From: Mesocentrotus franciscanus
Taxonomy: Eukaryota > Echinodermata > Echinoidea > Camarodonta > Strongylocentrotidae
Assembly: GCA_037976565.1 (NCBI GenBank)
Contig: CP137680.1
Location: 15,806,374 to 15,870,373 of the forward strand
Length of the DNA: 64,000 nt
Direction: 5' to 3'
Shown: positions 27,424-56,205 of the stretch, one piece after another
How the letters are laid out: every line of letters begins with the position of its first letter
Position numbering within the stretch: the stretch's first letter is position 1
Translations under genes and position numbers: made by a program
The notes under the pieces: generated by a model
What the model saw: only the letters and a program-made list of their open reading frames with translations
Databases searched by the model: none
What the model was told of the DNA's origin: nothing

Positions 27424-28714
27424 AGACCTCCCACATGAAGAAGAAGCACACTAAAACGCTGGCTGAGCTCCACTACACCAAGGCTGTTAAACTCTTCAAG
27501 GAAATGGATCGTCCTGTAGAACTACTGAGAGTAGAGCTGGAGAGGGTGGCATTGCTAGAACATCAGTTTGAAAGTAAGAGTCTCTTCTTAAAAAATAAAT
27601 AAAACTACCTGAAGGCTTTAATTAGCAAGAAGTTAATTAACTCATGGATACGGTTATTAACTTTTTTTTACAGATCAAACAGGGAAAGGACCCAAAGTGA
27701 AGACATTAGAAAGCGCGCTTGGCATCATTCTGGATTGCAGTTCTGTTATCCCTCAGCTGGAAAAACTGAGCTACAAGATAGTACCAACGACTGCAGATAC
27801 AGAAGACTTGAGTAAGAAGGACGTTTCGGCTTCCAACAAAGGAGATGCAGGGTTTCATCAGAAAGCCATGAAAGGCGATAGCAAACAAGATTGTCATAGA
27901 ACAGGGCAGAGGAAGCAAGAAAGTGGGAGTTGCAGGGATGATGGAAAACCAAAGATACTTAAGGGGAGTGATGAATCTGTAGAAGATGTGAAGGTAGATG
28001 TCAGGCTGTCTACTGAGAGACAACTTGATGGTTCTTCTAATGGAAGGCCGCTCGATGAGGGTCAAGGACAGGAAACAACTGTGGGAGATGTGACCTTGGA
28101 GAAAGAGACTGACGGAAGAAAAGCAATGGAAGATCAAGACCATGGAGCCGATACGGATCCTGCATGGGAGGAGTCAGAGCTGAAGCGCAAGGAGCAGCAG
28201 GTGGAGCCAGCGCTGGCAATGATGATGGAGCCGTTGAAGAGATGATAGGGGAGGAGGACGTGGCAGCGGTACCAAGTCAGAAGTGGAGGAGGTCAAGAGA
28301 CTACTAACCATCTTTGAGAGTCGTCTCCAGTATGTCCTGCTTCATCTAGTTAAGTTCATGACTGGTGGCAAGCAGAGGTGAGTTATAATAATGGTAGGAA
28401 TACTTTAGTTCGGGAATATACAGGAATGTCAGAAGCACTGTCTAAAGTAAATTTATTCTTAGCTGCTCTGTAATTCACAGAAGACACCGGGTGATTTAAT
28501 CTTGGCCGTACTATTAAGAACAAGGATGTTTTATATGATTGCATGAGTTTTTTTTACCATGGGTGTTAAGATTTCATTGTGCATTCATTATTTTAATGCT
28601 TACATTTTACAGAAGTTCAAACCTTACCTGCTAACATACATGTAGGAGTAATTACTTGATGTACTTCATTGTTATTCATAATTATTAATGTCTGTCTCTC
28701 CCTCTCCACCTCTC

Positions 28715-28747
<33 letters not shown>

Positions 28748-29170
28748 ATCTCTCTCTCTCTCCTTATCTTTTGTTCCTATACTTTTGATCTCCTCCCTTC
28801 ATTATATATTACCCTTTTCTATCATTCAACTCTGTCTTTCTTTCTCTAATTCTGTATGAATGTCTCTATCTCTCTTTCATTGTCTCTGTCTCTCCGTCTT
28901 TCTGTCTTTCTGTTTGTCTGTCTGTCTGTCTCTGTCTTCCTATGTCTCTTTCTGTCTCTCTCTCTCTCTCCTATCTCTATTTTGTTAATCTTTGTATTCT
29001 ATCCTTCTCTCCTGCTTTCATTCTTGCAATGCAGTCCTCATGATGAAGACCGCTACAAGAAGATGTATGTAGCATCTCTAGGCAGACTGCACAGCTCTGC
29101 TGACTCTGACAAAGCCAGCCTCAGCTCAAGACTTCAGGATATATGCAACATTTCATCTTCTCATAGATAA
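4107..29170 (+). CDS. EDRF1: EDRF1, erythroid differentiation-related factor 1 (3' part, 18 exons)
   Basis: Exons: 4107-4197, 5708-5833, 9718-9839, 10689-10863, 13127-13211, 15030-15182, 16374-16449, 16832-16946, 17655-17875, 18182-18935, 23388-23573, 24310-24510, 25415-25638, 26150-26308, 26988-27140, 27426-27573, 27674-28377, 29035-29170. All have AG/GT borders, and codon phase agrees at every junction once the exon at 15030 is given one missing base. The product (about 1,275 codons here) follows vertebrate EDRF1 in order, including the blocks around [53 protein letters not shown] and LLTIFESRL. The family is a nuclear regulator linked to erythroid and globin gene control in mammals and carries TPR repeats in its C-terminal half; the role here is inferred. 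The first ~250 residues of the vertebrate protein are not encoded in 1-4106. The frame is broken in the exons at 15030 and 27674. Confidence 0.93.
4300..5036. repeat. CpG-rich dispersed repeat segment
   Basis: Many CG dinucleotides stand out from the AT-rich intron. It shares GTGATCCTGACCGTGCA with 9090-9107 (GTGATCCTGACCCGTGCA), and similarity continues to AGAGTCGC (4799)/TGAGTCGC (9182). It contains GAGCATGCGCAT, an NRF1-like motif. It ends where TTAA MITE copy 1 starts. Confidence 0.5.
5037..5455. mobile_element. TTAA-flanked MITE family, copy 1 (3' truncated)
   Basis: TTAA followed by AGATACTATGTCCC and GCAGCCAACATCAAATTCTG; similar to copies at 35299 and 61150 through ACAACTAATA at about 5453, where the match stops. 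Confidence 0.85.
5505..6205 (+). repeat. Tandem duplication covering an EDRF1 exon
   Basis: The block at 5505-5780 is repeated at 5908-6205 with small indels. Shared landmarks include the segment around GTGGAAGCCCTGGGAACAGA, the branch/pyrimidine region before each acceptor, and the exon start. The second copy lacks a 24-base piece of the exon (SFKHPTP region). Confidence 0.85.
6117..6278 (+). CDS. Candidate duplicated EDRF1 exon, fused to transposon-derived sequence
   Basis: This exon copies the one at 5708. After a good acceptor it reads [18 protein letters not shown] and keeps PTDHPPD, then departs from the parent at 6205. The upstream intron is copied too: 5505-5707 resembles 5908-6116. 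The open frame continues to a consensus donor (CTT|GTAAGC at 6279), giving 54 codons in phase 0/0. It could therefore replace or follow the parent exon without breaking the frame. Its last ~24 residues come from the segment that also carries the CXC-type relic. Use in transcripts is not known. Confidence 0.4.
6206..8010 (+). pseudogene. Relic of a CXC-motif protein gene, probably transposon-derived
   Basis: At 6431-6709 an open frame encodes [20 protein letters not shown] followed by a Cys-rich segment [18 protein letters not shown] plus [15 protein letters not shown]. That spacing resembles the tesmin/TSO1-type CXC motif found in some animal DNA transposon proteins. An acidic Asp/Asn-rich tail ([16 protein letters not shown] region) continues in the next frame after one shift, to a stop at 6944. 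Upstream coding ([17 protein letters not shown]) is in a third frame, so the copy is broken. AT-rich 3' UTR-like sequence follows, with AATAAA at about 7991. The source element was not identified. Confidence 0.45.
8115..8265 (-). mobile_element. LINE-tail-like repeat, second copy
   Basis: Similar to 15656-15870 over about 140 bases, in the same orientation. No coding sequence remains. Confidence 0.45.
8960..9215. repeat. CpG-rich dispersed repeat segment, second copy
   Basis: The 5' part has CGCGCCGCGATCC and CCAATCAGAGAGCGCGC; the 3' part is homologous to 4710-4810. Confidence 0.45.
9553..9640. repeat. Imperfect (AAT)n repeat
   Basis: AATAATAAT with GAT and AGT interruptions, 80 bases before the EDRF1 exon at 9718. 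Confidence 0.85.
9718..13211 (+). CDS. EDRF1: EDRF1 most conserved block (three exons)
   Basis: Exons 9718-9839, 10689-10863 and 13127-13211 encode an unbroken conserved block. It runs from [20 protein letters not shown] through [18 protein letters not shown] to [20 protein letters not shown]. The arginine codon at the first junction is split AG|A, the second junction is phase 0, and the third exon ends with the first base of a glycine codon. This is the strongest identification evidence for the gene. The donor of the middle exon (10864) lies at the start of a (TA)n microsatellite. Confidence 0.95.
9884..10233 (+). mobile_element. tRNA-derived SINE, family B, with (ATT)n tail
   Basis: The head has a tRNA-like GAGTGGTTTAAGCACTTGAC and GGTTTGATCCC. 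The body runs through TGGTAGGAATACTCCCCAG and the end is GAGCGCTATATAAATCCAGA followed by an ATT repeat. It lies just after the EDRF1 exon ending at 9839. Confidence 0.82.
10864..10894. repeat. EDRF1: (TA)n microsatellite at an EDRF1 donor
   Basis: The GT of the donor is followed directly by (AT)14 or so. Confidence 0.9.
11091..11662. mobile_element. Inverted-repeat element related to 34956
   Basis: TTAAAAGGAAATCCAACCCA at the left mirrors GGGTTGGATTGCCCTTTAA at the right. Inner parts (AAGAAAGTTATGAATTTTT and CATTCATAACTTCCTTACTA) resemble the 34956 element. Confidence 0.8.
13296..13560 (-). mobile_element. LINE 3'-tail fragment
   Basis: Antisense AT-rich tail with the recognisable segment around ACCAGGGTAGCCCATTCAAC, shared with the tail of the LINE at 44366 (CAGGGTAGCCCCATTCAG). 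No coding part is present. Confidence 0.5.
14590..15027. repeat. (CATC)n-type minisatellite ending at an EDRF1 acceptor
   Basis: CCATCCATC/TCTATC tetranucleotides with many substitutions fill 430 bases up to the CAG at 15027-15029. Confidence 0.88.
15030..15182 (+). CDS. EDRF1: EDRF1 exon with a 1-base deletion
   Basis: The exon opens in frame with [20 protein letters not shown] and CPWDNP. It then reads into a stop at 15119-15121 (TAG). One extra base near 15110-15112 restores [20 protein letters not shown], which matches the vertebrate PFTMPVAILLYKVACN region. It also gives the right phase for the next exon (AA|G lysine). Both splice sites look normal. Either the assembly lost a base or this allele is damaged. 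Confidence 0.9.
15217..15395 (+). mobile_element. tRNA-derived SINE, family A
   Basis: Same family as 29769. The B box and part of the body are deleted after TCTCGTAACCAGGAGT; the tail CTTACAAGCATACACATGC is kept. It begins 35 bases after the donor of the EDRF1 exon ending at 15182. Confidence 0.88.
15656..15870 (-). mobile_element. LINE-tail-like repeat
   Basis: The stretch from TTTATTGATAAAAACGTACA through GGCTGAAACAAATTGAA to AAATACAATTATG resembles 8120-8260 (AGCTTTATTGATTACAAAAA, GGCTGAAACATATTGAA). The shared layout suggests one element family, antisense here. Confidence 0.45.
17104..17416. mobile_element. MITE with GGGTGTTTCACAAAGAT ends
   Basis: Left GGGGTGTTTCACAAAGATCC and right GATCTTTGTGAAACACCCCC are inverted, and CTAAGTTGAACTTA/TTAAGTTCGACCTAA continues the pairing. 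It lies in the EDRF1 intron before 17655. Confidence 0.85.
17912..18155 (+). mobile_element. SINE family B, 5'-truncated
   Basis: Matches the 3' two-thirds of 9884-10233, including CTCCCCAGGGAGTGGA and the terminal AAGCGCTGTATAAATCCAGA plus (ATT)n. It ends 26 bases before the EDRF1 exon at 18182, so it supplies the sequence next to that acceptor. Confidence 0.82.
18182..18935 (+). CDS. EDRF1: EDRF1 long low-complexity linker exon
   Basis: This 754-base exon is open throughout. It encodes about 200 residues rich in Ser, Pro, Thr, Asp, Glu and Gln with no obvious fold. Its last ~45 residues, from [20 protein letters not shown] through [20 protein letters not shown], match the conserved start of the TPR-like part of EDRF1. 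The linker is much longer than in human EDRF1. The donor follows CAC A, giving a split Asn codon with the exon at 23388. Confidence 0.92.
19124..19278 (+). repeat. 67-bp tandem repeat with AG|GTAAGT junctions
   Basis: Two full units and a partial one, each with a pyrimidine tract followed by TTATTCCTAG|GTAAGTACTC (junctions 19170 and 19237). The rest of the interrupted unit resumes at 21230 and gives a third junction at 21260. Confidence 0.85.
19279..21230. mobile_element. Element with ~157-bp core repeats (Helentron-like, non-autonomous)
   Basis: It begins with a hairpin (TGCCTCCGCCACCGAAGGTG, then GTGCCGGAGGCA), then CCGTACGT repeats, then about six ~157-bp units (19371-20310). After a spacer a second set starts at 20712 with TATGCCTCCGCTACAAAGTA and has about three shorter units. 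The right end has hairpin CTGCGCGCAG and stops CTAG before TT. The 67-bp host repeat is interrupted at ATTGTT|TCTCTC. These are features known of Helitron/Helentron-derived elements; it may be two nested copies. Confidence 0.6.
21408..23312. mobile_element. MITE (GGGCCC family) split by a later insertion
   Basis: The ends GGGCCCGGTTTCATAAAACT and AGTTTTATGAAACAGGGCCC are inverted repeats. With the inserted element (21434-23181) and one target copy removed, the host is about 150 bases. Confidence 0.85.
21434..23181. mobile_element. 1.75-kb fold-back transposon with 8-bp target duplication
   Basis: The element starts TAGGCCTGAGTC and ends GACTCAGGCCTA. CTTGTTAT occurs directly outside both ends (21426-21433 and 23182-23189). 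Almost the whole length is an imperfect inverted repeat: for example TGTCATGCAGCGCAGTGGAC (22222) pairs with GTCTACTGCGCTGCATGACA (22333), leaving a short central loop near 22270-22302. No transposase coding is present. The 8-bp duplication fits the hAT superfamily. Confidence 0.88.
23388..27573 (+). CDS. EDRF1: EDRF1 C-terminal TPR-rich region (six exons)
   Basis: Exons 23388-23573, 24310-24510, 25415-25638, 26150-26308, 26988-27140 and 27426-27573 join without a frame break. They encode helical repeat sequence matching vertebrate EDRF1: [80 protein letters not shown] and [14 protein letters not shown]. The family is known to carry TPR units here, which usually mediate protein contacts. The acceptor at 27425 sits directly at the end of a CT microsatellite. 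Confidence 0.94.
24557..24750. mobile_element. Diverged copy of the CAGTCAAACCTG MITE
   Basis: TA|CAGTGGAACCTGTGTATAAA with the same TTTCAATGAGAAACCACATT and GTGGTCACTAAAGCA landmarks; the right end has decayed. It follows the EDRF1 exon ending at 24510. Confidence 0.75.
27335..27425. repeat. (CT)n microsatellite forming an EDRF1 acceptor tract
   Basis: CT and TGTC units run without interruption into the CTAG of the acceptor at 27424-27425. Confidence 0.9.
27674..28377 (+). CDS. EDRF1: EDRF1 penultimate exon with disturbed reading frame
   Basis: The exon opens correctly ([20 protein letters not shown]) and runs through an acidic linker to an in-frame stop at 28243-28245. The conserved ending [17 protein letters not shown] followed by [16 protein letters not shown] lies in another frame from 28277 to the donor at 28378. 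Two single-base losses (near 28205 and near 28273) would make a continuous acidic reading of the stretch between. Alternatively, removing 28201-28276 as a 76-base GT...AG intron restores the frame exactly, but that segment lacks a pyrimidine tract. Confidence 0.85.
28690..28985. repeat. CT/TGTC-rich simple repeat
   Basis: TCTGTCTG and CTCTCT runs in the last EDRF1 intron, reaching to within 50 bases of the acceptor at 29034. Confidence 0.85.
29035..29170 (+). CDS. EDRF1: EDRF1 last coding exon
   Basis: The acceptor follows 330 bases of CT-rich repeat. The exon completes a split Ser codon and encodes [20 protein letters not shown] then a Ser-rich end before TAA at 29168-29170. It parallels the human C-terminus (KHIYSQLLRATANK region) only in outline. 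Confidence 0.85.
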
Positions 29171-29565
29171 CAGATGGAGGAATTGAAATGAGAAGTGGAG
29201 AGAAAGAGAGGAAAAGAGAGAGAGAGAGAGAGAGAGAGACTCTAGCAAGTGCCTTTAAGGAATTTGATCATAATGTCAATTTCTTCTACTTTTTTGTTAG
29301 AAAGAAGCTTCAGTGCTAAATGGAAATATTTAATTCAGCTTCAGTGCACTTAGTGCAGTTTAACAAACATCGGAACAGTACGTCAGCTACTGGATGATAT
29401 ATTTTGGGCTTTGCACATATATGATCAATATTCGTTTGTGTATGAATGTATTAAGCCATTGCCGTGAACCTGGTGGAGCCTGTATTGAGCCTATGGGAAA
29501 TAAGAAAATTCAGTAGTTAACGAGTTAAGATTGAGAATCAATAAAGTTCCAAAATTGATGATTAG
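29171..29565 (+). other. EDRF1: EDRF1 3' UTR with poly(A) signal
   Basis: The 3' UTR includes a (GA)n tract at 29214-29240 and a canonical AATAAA at 29540-29545. The end at about 29565 is estimated from the usual 15-25 base spacing. A SINE begins 200 bases further on. Confidence 0.6.
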
Positions 29566-29768
29566 TTGAGAAATCATCTCCTTTATAAGATTATTTGATA
29601 AGTGAAGGCATTATGGCATAGATGTTACCATGCAGTATTCTATTTGACAAGGATTGTCGTTTTGAAAATCATTATACACATGTGCAACAAAGTGCAATTT
29701 ATCTCTAAGGAAAATCCTATTTAATGTGTGAAAGCAATATTTGAAAGGACTGCATTGGACTGCATTTG

Positions 29769-29968
29769 AGGAGGCGCGATAGCTCAGTTGGTAGAGCAGT
29801 GGTCTCGTAATCCGGTGACCCGGGTTCGAAACCAAGTCGATGCGCTAGTGCCCTTTGGTAAGGCATTAATCCTCACTACCAGGTCCCTCGGAGAGGACCT
29901 TAAGCCGTCGTCCGTCTGGTTGCTTACTTACAAGCATTTATGCTTTCTTAGCAGTCAGGTAAAAAATA
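29769..29968 (+). mobile_element. tRNA-derived SINE, family A
   Basis: The head has pol III boxes: TAGCTCAGTTGGTAGAGCA (A box) and GGTTCGAAACC (B box). The body includes TGCCCTTTGGTAAGGCATTA and CCCTCGGAGAGGAC, and the end is GCTTTCTTAGCAGTCAGGT. Four other copies in the window share body and end. This is the best preserved, lying 200 bases after the EDRF1 poly(A) signal. Confidence 0.9.
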
Positions 29969-30537
29969 ACCATCACATAATAATATAATTTATTATAGCC
30001 CATTCGGTTCAAATGTCAGATCTTTGTTTATTTGACAGATTTATTCTTTATATTGAATTGATCAGTTGTACAGGGGTGAAAGTGAGAGTTAAAAAAAACT
30101 TTTAGAAATCTGCTGAGCAAGTCATTGAAAAAACGGCAACTCAACACCCCTAACCCCTAATTTTAAACCGGATTTACATCGATCTCAGGGACATTGTATT
30201 GTACTGCTCCCATGTTGTACTTTTAGTGAAATTCAACCTACATGGAGAGTGCAAATGCAATCACAATTAGAAAATCCATCCTTATTTATTATTCATAAGA
30301 TTTAAATACATCATAATTATTATGGGATTGCTGTTGATTTGAGCAGAGTGTTGTTTGTCAAACTAATGCCAGTATTTGAAACATACATACATAAATTGCC
30401 ATGAAAAAAAAATAAAAGGCTTACTGATCCTTGCAAAATTTATGTTCTTAAAGATTTGGGTCTTAAAAAGTACCTTTAGTATGATATATATATAAAAATT
30501 GAATCGTCCTGAATCCTGATTTATGTTAAATCAGAAT

Positions 30538-30677
30538 GTGACATATTAAAGCTTACATCTAAAAGTATTCCACAAAGGCCCAAATCCAACCAGTCCACCT
30601 TTCATTCTTGAGTTATGAAAAACAAAAAAAACAACATCAAATTTACCAGGGGTATGAATAATTTAGTTGTTAACTGT
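30538..30677. mobile_element. Tc1/mariner-type MITE, half copy
   Basis: Only one end (AATTTAGTTGTTAACTG|TA) and about 140 bases of interior remain. Confidence 0.8.
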
Positions 30678-31519
30678 ATATTATTGCTATTTTGATGCAT
30701 GAAATATGGTTTCCACCATAGATTTGTTATTTATACTGCATTAAATGTTGATATATTTACAATGTTTATATCATGTTGTCTGTTTCGAGCCACATGGCTC
30801 TGAACCCATTGCCTCCTGGAACCAGGTTGTCCCTGTATTAAGCCTATGGGAATTAGAGAATTCAGGAGTCAATGGGTTAACTCATATATTTTAACATAAG
30901 AGTTAAAAAACTCTTTTGGCCCCAAACAGAGGATGTAAGAAACAGAGAAATTTTCTTTCTTTTCGTTCTATGCATTACGGGAATAAAAAAGATAATATGA
31001 TCTTATAAGAGTTGGGGGCACAGAAAATTGTACATGTATATGGTTAGGAGGCAATGTTCAAGTGTCACTGTTTTTATTATTGCACTATTGCACTATGTAT
31101 ACAATTTAGCTTTAAGCTCTTGCGTGCTGTGGATGATCACTTGTTATTACCCTAGCACAGCTAGGTACCCACTTAATATATGGAGAGGGATAAACATGGG
31201 TAAAACACCTCATCCAAGGATTTAAGCACCGAGCAAGGATTTACTCAACACATAAGTGGATTGTTGCATTACAGTACGCCAACTTTCAACCCTGTGGGCT
31301 ATTCAGTGACAATCACTTTCTTTGACCTAAGAATATCAAATAAATATCCTTTCTCTATGTCTGCAGTAAAGAAACTTTCATCATTTTGATGTCCTGACAC
31401 CTTTTGTTTTCAAGTTTGTAATATGAAATATTTTCTATACCTTGTAATATGTTTATGACTAAAAGTCACAGAGCTCAATATATTTTCTTTTTTAACTCAT
31501 TTTCCTTGTGTCCCACTTC

Positions 31520-31760
31520 TTCATTTGAATTGAATTGACATTTATTTCCATCATCAAGACAATATATATATATATATACAAAGATCAAATATGGAATTTC
31601 ATAACAGATAACAATATCAAAATTACATATAAATTGATGTAATAGCATTCAAAATATAAAGAAAATATGAAAGTATAAACCATAGTACAAATGGAAAATG
31701 GTGCATCCATAAAAGCCAATAAGGCTTGACAATTTAAAGATGTTTATTTGAATGTTAAGC
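31520..31760 (-). mobile_element. LINE-tail-like fragment
   Basis: An AT-rich antisense tail starts at TTGACATTTATTTCC and ends with GCCAATAAGGCTTGAC. Its organisation is like the other LINE tails; a (TA)n tract sits inside. Confidence 0.35.
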
Positions 31761-32409
31761 AAAGGTATATGTTCAGATATTGTCTTGAAAAATCTGTGTG
31801 TATAATAATACAATGAAAAAAAATTCTATAATATCTTGACCAAATTTTTCGAGTATCCCTAATTAGCTAGCTAGTCAACCTTTAATATCAGTGTTCTCAC
31901 TTGAAATGCTCACTTTATTAATTTGTTTAGGTGCACACTGAATTTGTGAATTATAAGCCTACAAATACTAAGAAATGAAAGCTCTTTGATCCCAGGAAAG
32001 GGTTATGTATTTTTTTTTAAAGAACAAGCTATTTTATTGATTGTGGTTCTGGTTAATTTGCTTTTCAGTTTAGGGTAAATTTTAGGAATAAACATTACAA
32101 TTATAGAAAACAAAGACAGCATGCAGTTCACAACTCACAAATAAAAAAAAAAAAAATTGCCATCTGACCTGTCTACTAATGAATACTTGTGATTATTTTC
32201 TACCTCGATCCATTCAAAGTTTCCCCCGACATTTGAAAAATTTGAATGAAACTATGTGCAGGTAATTCAAAACATAATATATAAACACTGAATTAATGTA
32301 AATATTTGTGGAAAAATGTTTCTTTTTGTTTATTTGCATGGTGCTCTTTCTCATGAAAAATAAATTAACTGCCATTAATATTGTAAGCAAAATTACTTTG
32401 TTGCTGTTT

Positions 32410-33435
32410 GTCTTTCTGGGTGTCTGTTTGCTTGTTTTATTGAGTACATGAGAATAACTCATCAAAAGTGAATGAATTGAATATGTAACAGTATCTGTTA
32501 ATTTACACATCAGCACAATGATACTCATTATACAATTAAAGTATAGGAAGGCTTTAAAAGAAAAAAAAGATATCTAGATAAGAGAGAATGAGATGATCAA
32601 AGAGAAGGAAGAGTCTTTCTGGGTGTCTGTTTGATTGTTGTATTGAGTACATGAGAATAATGAACTCATCAAAAGTGAATGAATTGAATATGTATCTGCA
32701 TGTTAATTTACACATCAGCACAATGATCATCATGCATTATACAAAGTATAGGAAGGCTTTAAAAGAAAACAAAAAGATATCTAGATGAGAGAGAATGAGA
32801 TGATCAAAGAGAAGGAAGAGTCTTTCTGGGTGTCTGCATTTGATTGTTTTATTGATACAGAATAACTCATCAAAAGTGAATGAATTGAATATGTACCAGC
32901 ATCGGCACAATGATAATCATTATACAAAGTATAGGAAGGCTTTAAAAGAAAACAAAAAGATATCTAGATGAGAGAGAATGAGATGATCAAAGAGAAGGAA
33001 GAGTCTTTCTGGGTGTCTGTTTTATTGTTTTACTGATACAGAATAACTCATCAAAAGTGAATGGATTGAATATGTATCTGCATGTTAATTTACACATTAT
33101 GAGCACAATGATCATCATGCATTATACAAAGTATAGGAAGGCTTTAAAAGAAAACAAAAAGATATCTAGAAGAGAGAGAATGAGATGATCAAAGAGAAGG
33201 AAGAGTCTTTCTGGGTGTTTTGATTGTTTTATTGATACAAAATAACTCATCAAAAGTGAATGAATTGAATATGTACCAGTATCTGTTAATTTACATGTAC
33301 ATCGGCACAATGATAATCATTATACAAAGTATAGGAAGGCTTTAAAAGAAAACAAAAAGATATCTAGATGAGAGAGAATGAGATGATCAAAGAGAGAGAG
33401 AATGAGATGATCAAAGAGAGAGAGAATGAGATGAT

Positions 33436-33445
<10 letters not shown>
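32410..33445. repeat. ~200-bp satellite, about five units
   Basis: GTCTTTCTGGGTGTCTG recurs at 32410, 32612, 32820, 33004 and (shortened) 33204, giving periods of 184-208. Each unit ends in GAATGAGATGATCAAAGAGA. The last unit breaks into a ~30-bp sub-repeat that runs into (AG)n. Confidence 0.88.

Positions 33446-33493
<48 letters not shown>
33430..33493. repeat. (AG)n microsatellite
   Basis: More than 25 AG units at the end of the satellite, about 390 bases before the AIFM1 start codon. Confidence 0.9.
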
Positions 33494-33500
<7 letters not shown>

Positions 33501-33599
33501 GGTGGCAAGGGAGAGGGAGTGAGAGAACTTGATTGATACCAGGTGGAAATAGAGAGAGGCCGGGGGATATTAAGGAAGGAAACTTGGGGAGAGAGACAG

Positions 33600-33883
33600 A
33601 GCTTTATTTGACGTTGATCTTATCTCTCTTTTCCTGGTATTAATCATCATACCCTCTTGCGGCCATGAAAGGATCGATATTCAAAAATTAGAATAAAAAT
33701 TGGCAGCTAGTCCACCTCTATATCTACCCCTTTTTTTTTTTTTTGTTATGCCTTAATACGTACGTGCGATCGGTGAGAGAACTACTTATTACGTTGTAAT
33801 TCAATTAACTCACCTCATGACCTTTGACCCTTTCCGAGCTTACCGGCGAGACTCTTCACGTTTTTCACCCCGACTCCTTAAAA
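33600..33883 (+). promoter_or_regulatory. AIFM1: AIFM1 promoter and 5' leader
   Basis: About 100 bases before the ATG lies a CpG-containing stretch around 33755-33865, unlike the AT-rich spacer further left. It contains TGACCTTTGACCC at 33818-33830, the reverse of a DR1 nuclear-receptor site (two AGGTCA-type halves one base apart). No TATA box is evident and the start site cannot be placed. Confidence 0.4.
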
Positions 33884-55007
<21,124 letters not shown>

Positions 55008-56205
55008 ATCCCATCGAACATTCAAGCAAATTAGAATATTATAGAGTTATATGAAATATAATTGGAGAGAATTACCATGTAACTGAGCACACCAGGCTCC
55101 TTCTACAGTATTATCAAGGGTTTGGAAACGACCAAAGCCTTGTAAATTTTGCAGTAAAACTCTTTCTTAAAATGAACATGTTGTAGGGCATTCATTGTTG
55201 CAGTTTAACATGTGGTTTGATTATGTAAAGGCAAGACTTTCAAAGGACATTTTCCAACCCCCTTCTCTCTTCCTTTTGCTCCTGTATCTCCCCTTCTCTC
55301 ATTCCCCCAAAACCAAGAGTTACTTCTTACTCCTCTCTTTCTTTAACGTTTTTTTTTTTTTTGGGGGTTATTGTTCACTACTATGTATACTTTCTGTTTC
55401 TCGGTGAAAGGATAATGTTACTAGAAATTTACCCTGTACAATCCTTAATTTTGGAAAACAGAAGGATCATCATTCTTTAACTCGAGCAATACAAGTTCTC
55501 TTCTTTTAACACATGTGTGTGATCTGCAAGTCATAAAATGACAGATTGTATTTAATGGGCTATAAGTATATTGAGAATTGCAAAATGGAGAGGAATTCAT
55601 ATATTTTAACTTGAGACTATAACACCTTTAAATCAATCAACATGGTATCATTTTTAATGTCCTGACAAGTATTCAGTAATGGAATTGATGTATGTTTTAA
55701 ATACTGGTTACCAAATCATGTGTTTTGCTAATTCTGTGCCTTGAATCATATTTGTGTGATGTGTCAGATGTTACGATTTATTGCCACGTATAATGTATTG
55801 GCCACTAAAAGTGGCATATTATTCCTGCCATGATTGCCTACTATATTGCATAAGCAAGGCTATCAGCGTCATTTGGACCAGTGAAAATATGAATCTGATT
55901 ATGAGGTCATTAATCATTTCTCTGTACAGAATAAAGAGTGAAATAGTTGAGAAAAAAAAATATGTACCATTAAAAAAAAAAAACGACTGTGATCTTTGCT
56001 TGTGTCTGCTTGATCACCCTAAAAAAAATTATAATACTGTATATCATCTCTTGTTAGAGCCATATAAAAGCATGCAATTTATTGCGAGTTTTTACTCTGT
56101 GGAAACGAACTGTGCGATATTCTTTCAGAGTACGTTTATGAAATGTACACAGTTATATTTGAAGAGAAAAGATTTTATTAAATAAAATCAAGATAATTGC
56201 TATCT
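55008..56205 (+). other. AIFM1: AIFM1 3' UTR
   Basis: AT-rich sequence after the TGA at 55005-55007 holds AATAAA at 55930-55935 and again at 56181-56186. Either could define the end; I take the second. No further coding sequence is seen in it. Confidence 0.55.

Larger units (their letters stand above)
29566..33599. other. EDRF1-AIFM1 spacer
   Basis: No gene was recognised. From left to right it holds a SINE (29769-29968), a half MITE (30538-30677), a short MITE-like repeat near 30790-30880 that resembles 29455-29525, LINE-tail-like sequence (31520-31760), a ~200-bp satellite (32410-33400) and an (AG)n tract (33430-33493). Confidence 0.6.

Noticed and set aside
29769..29842. tRNA gene with intact A and B boxes
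   Set aside because: The same body and tail occur in four other places in the window, and the tRNA-like part has no good acceptor stem, so it is a SINE head.
32410..33445. CRISPR-like array of direct repeats
   Set aside because: Animal DNA; units are whole satellite monomers without unique spacers of constant length.
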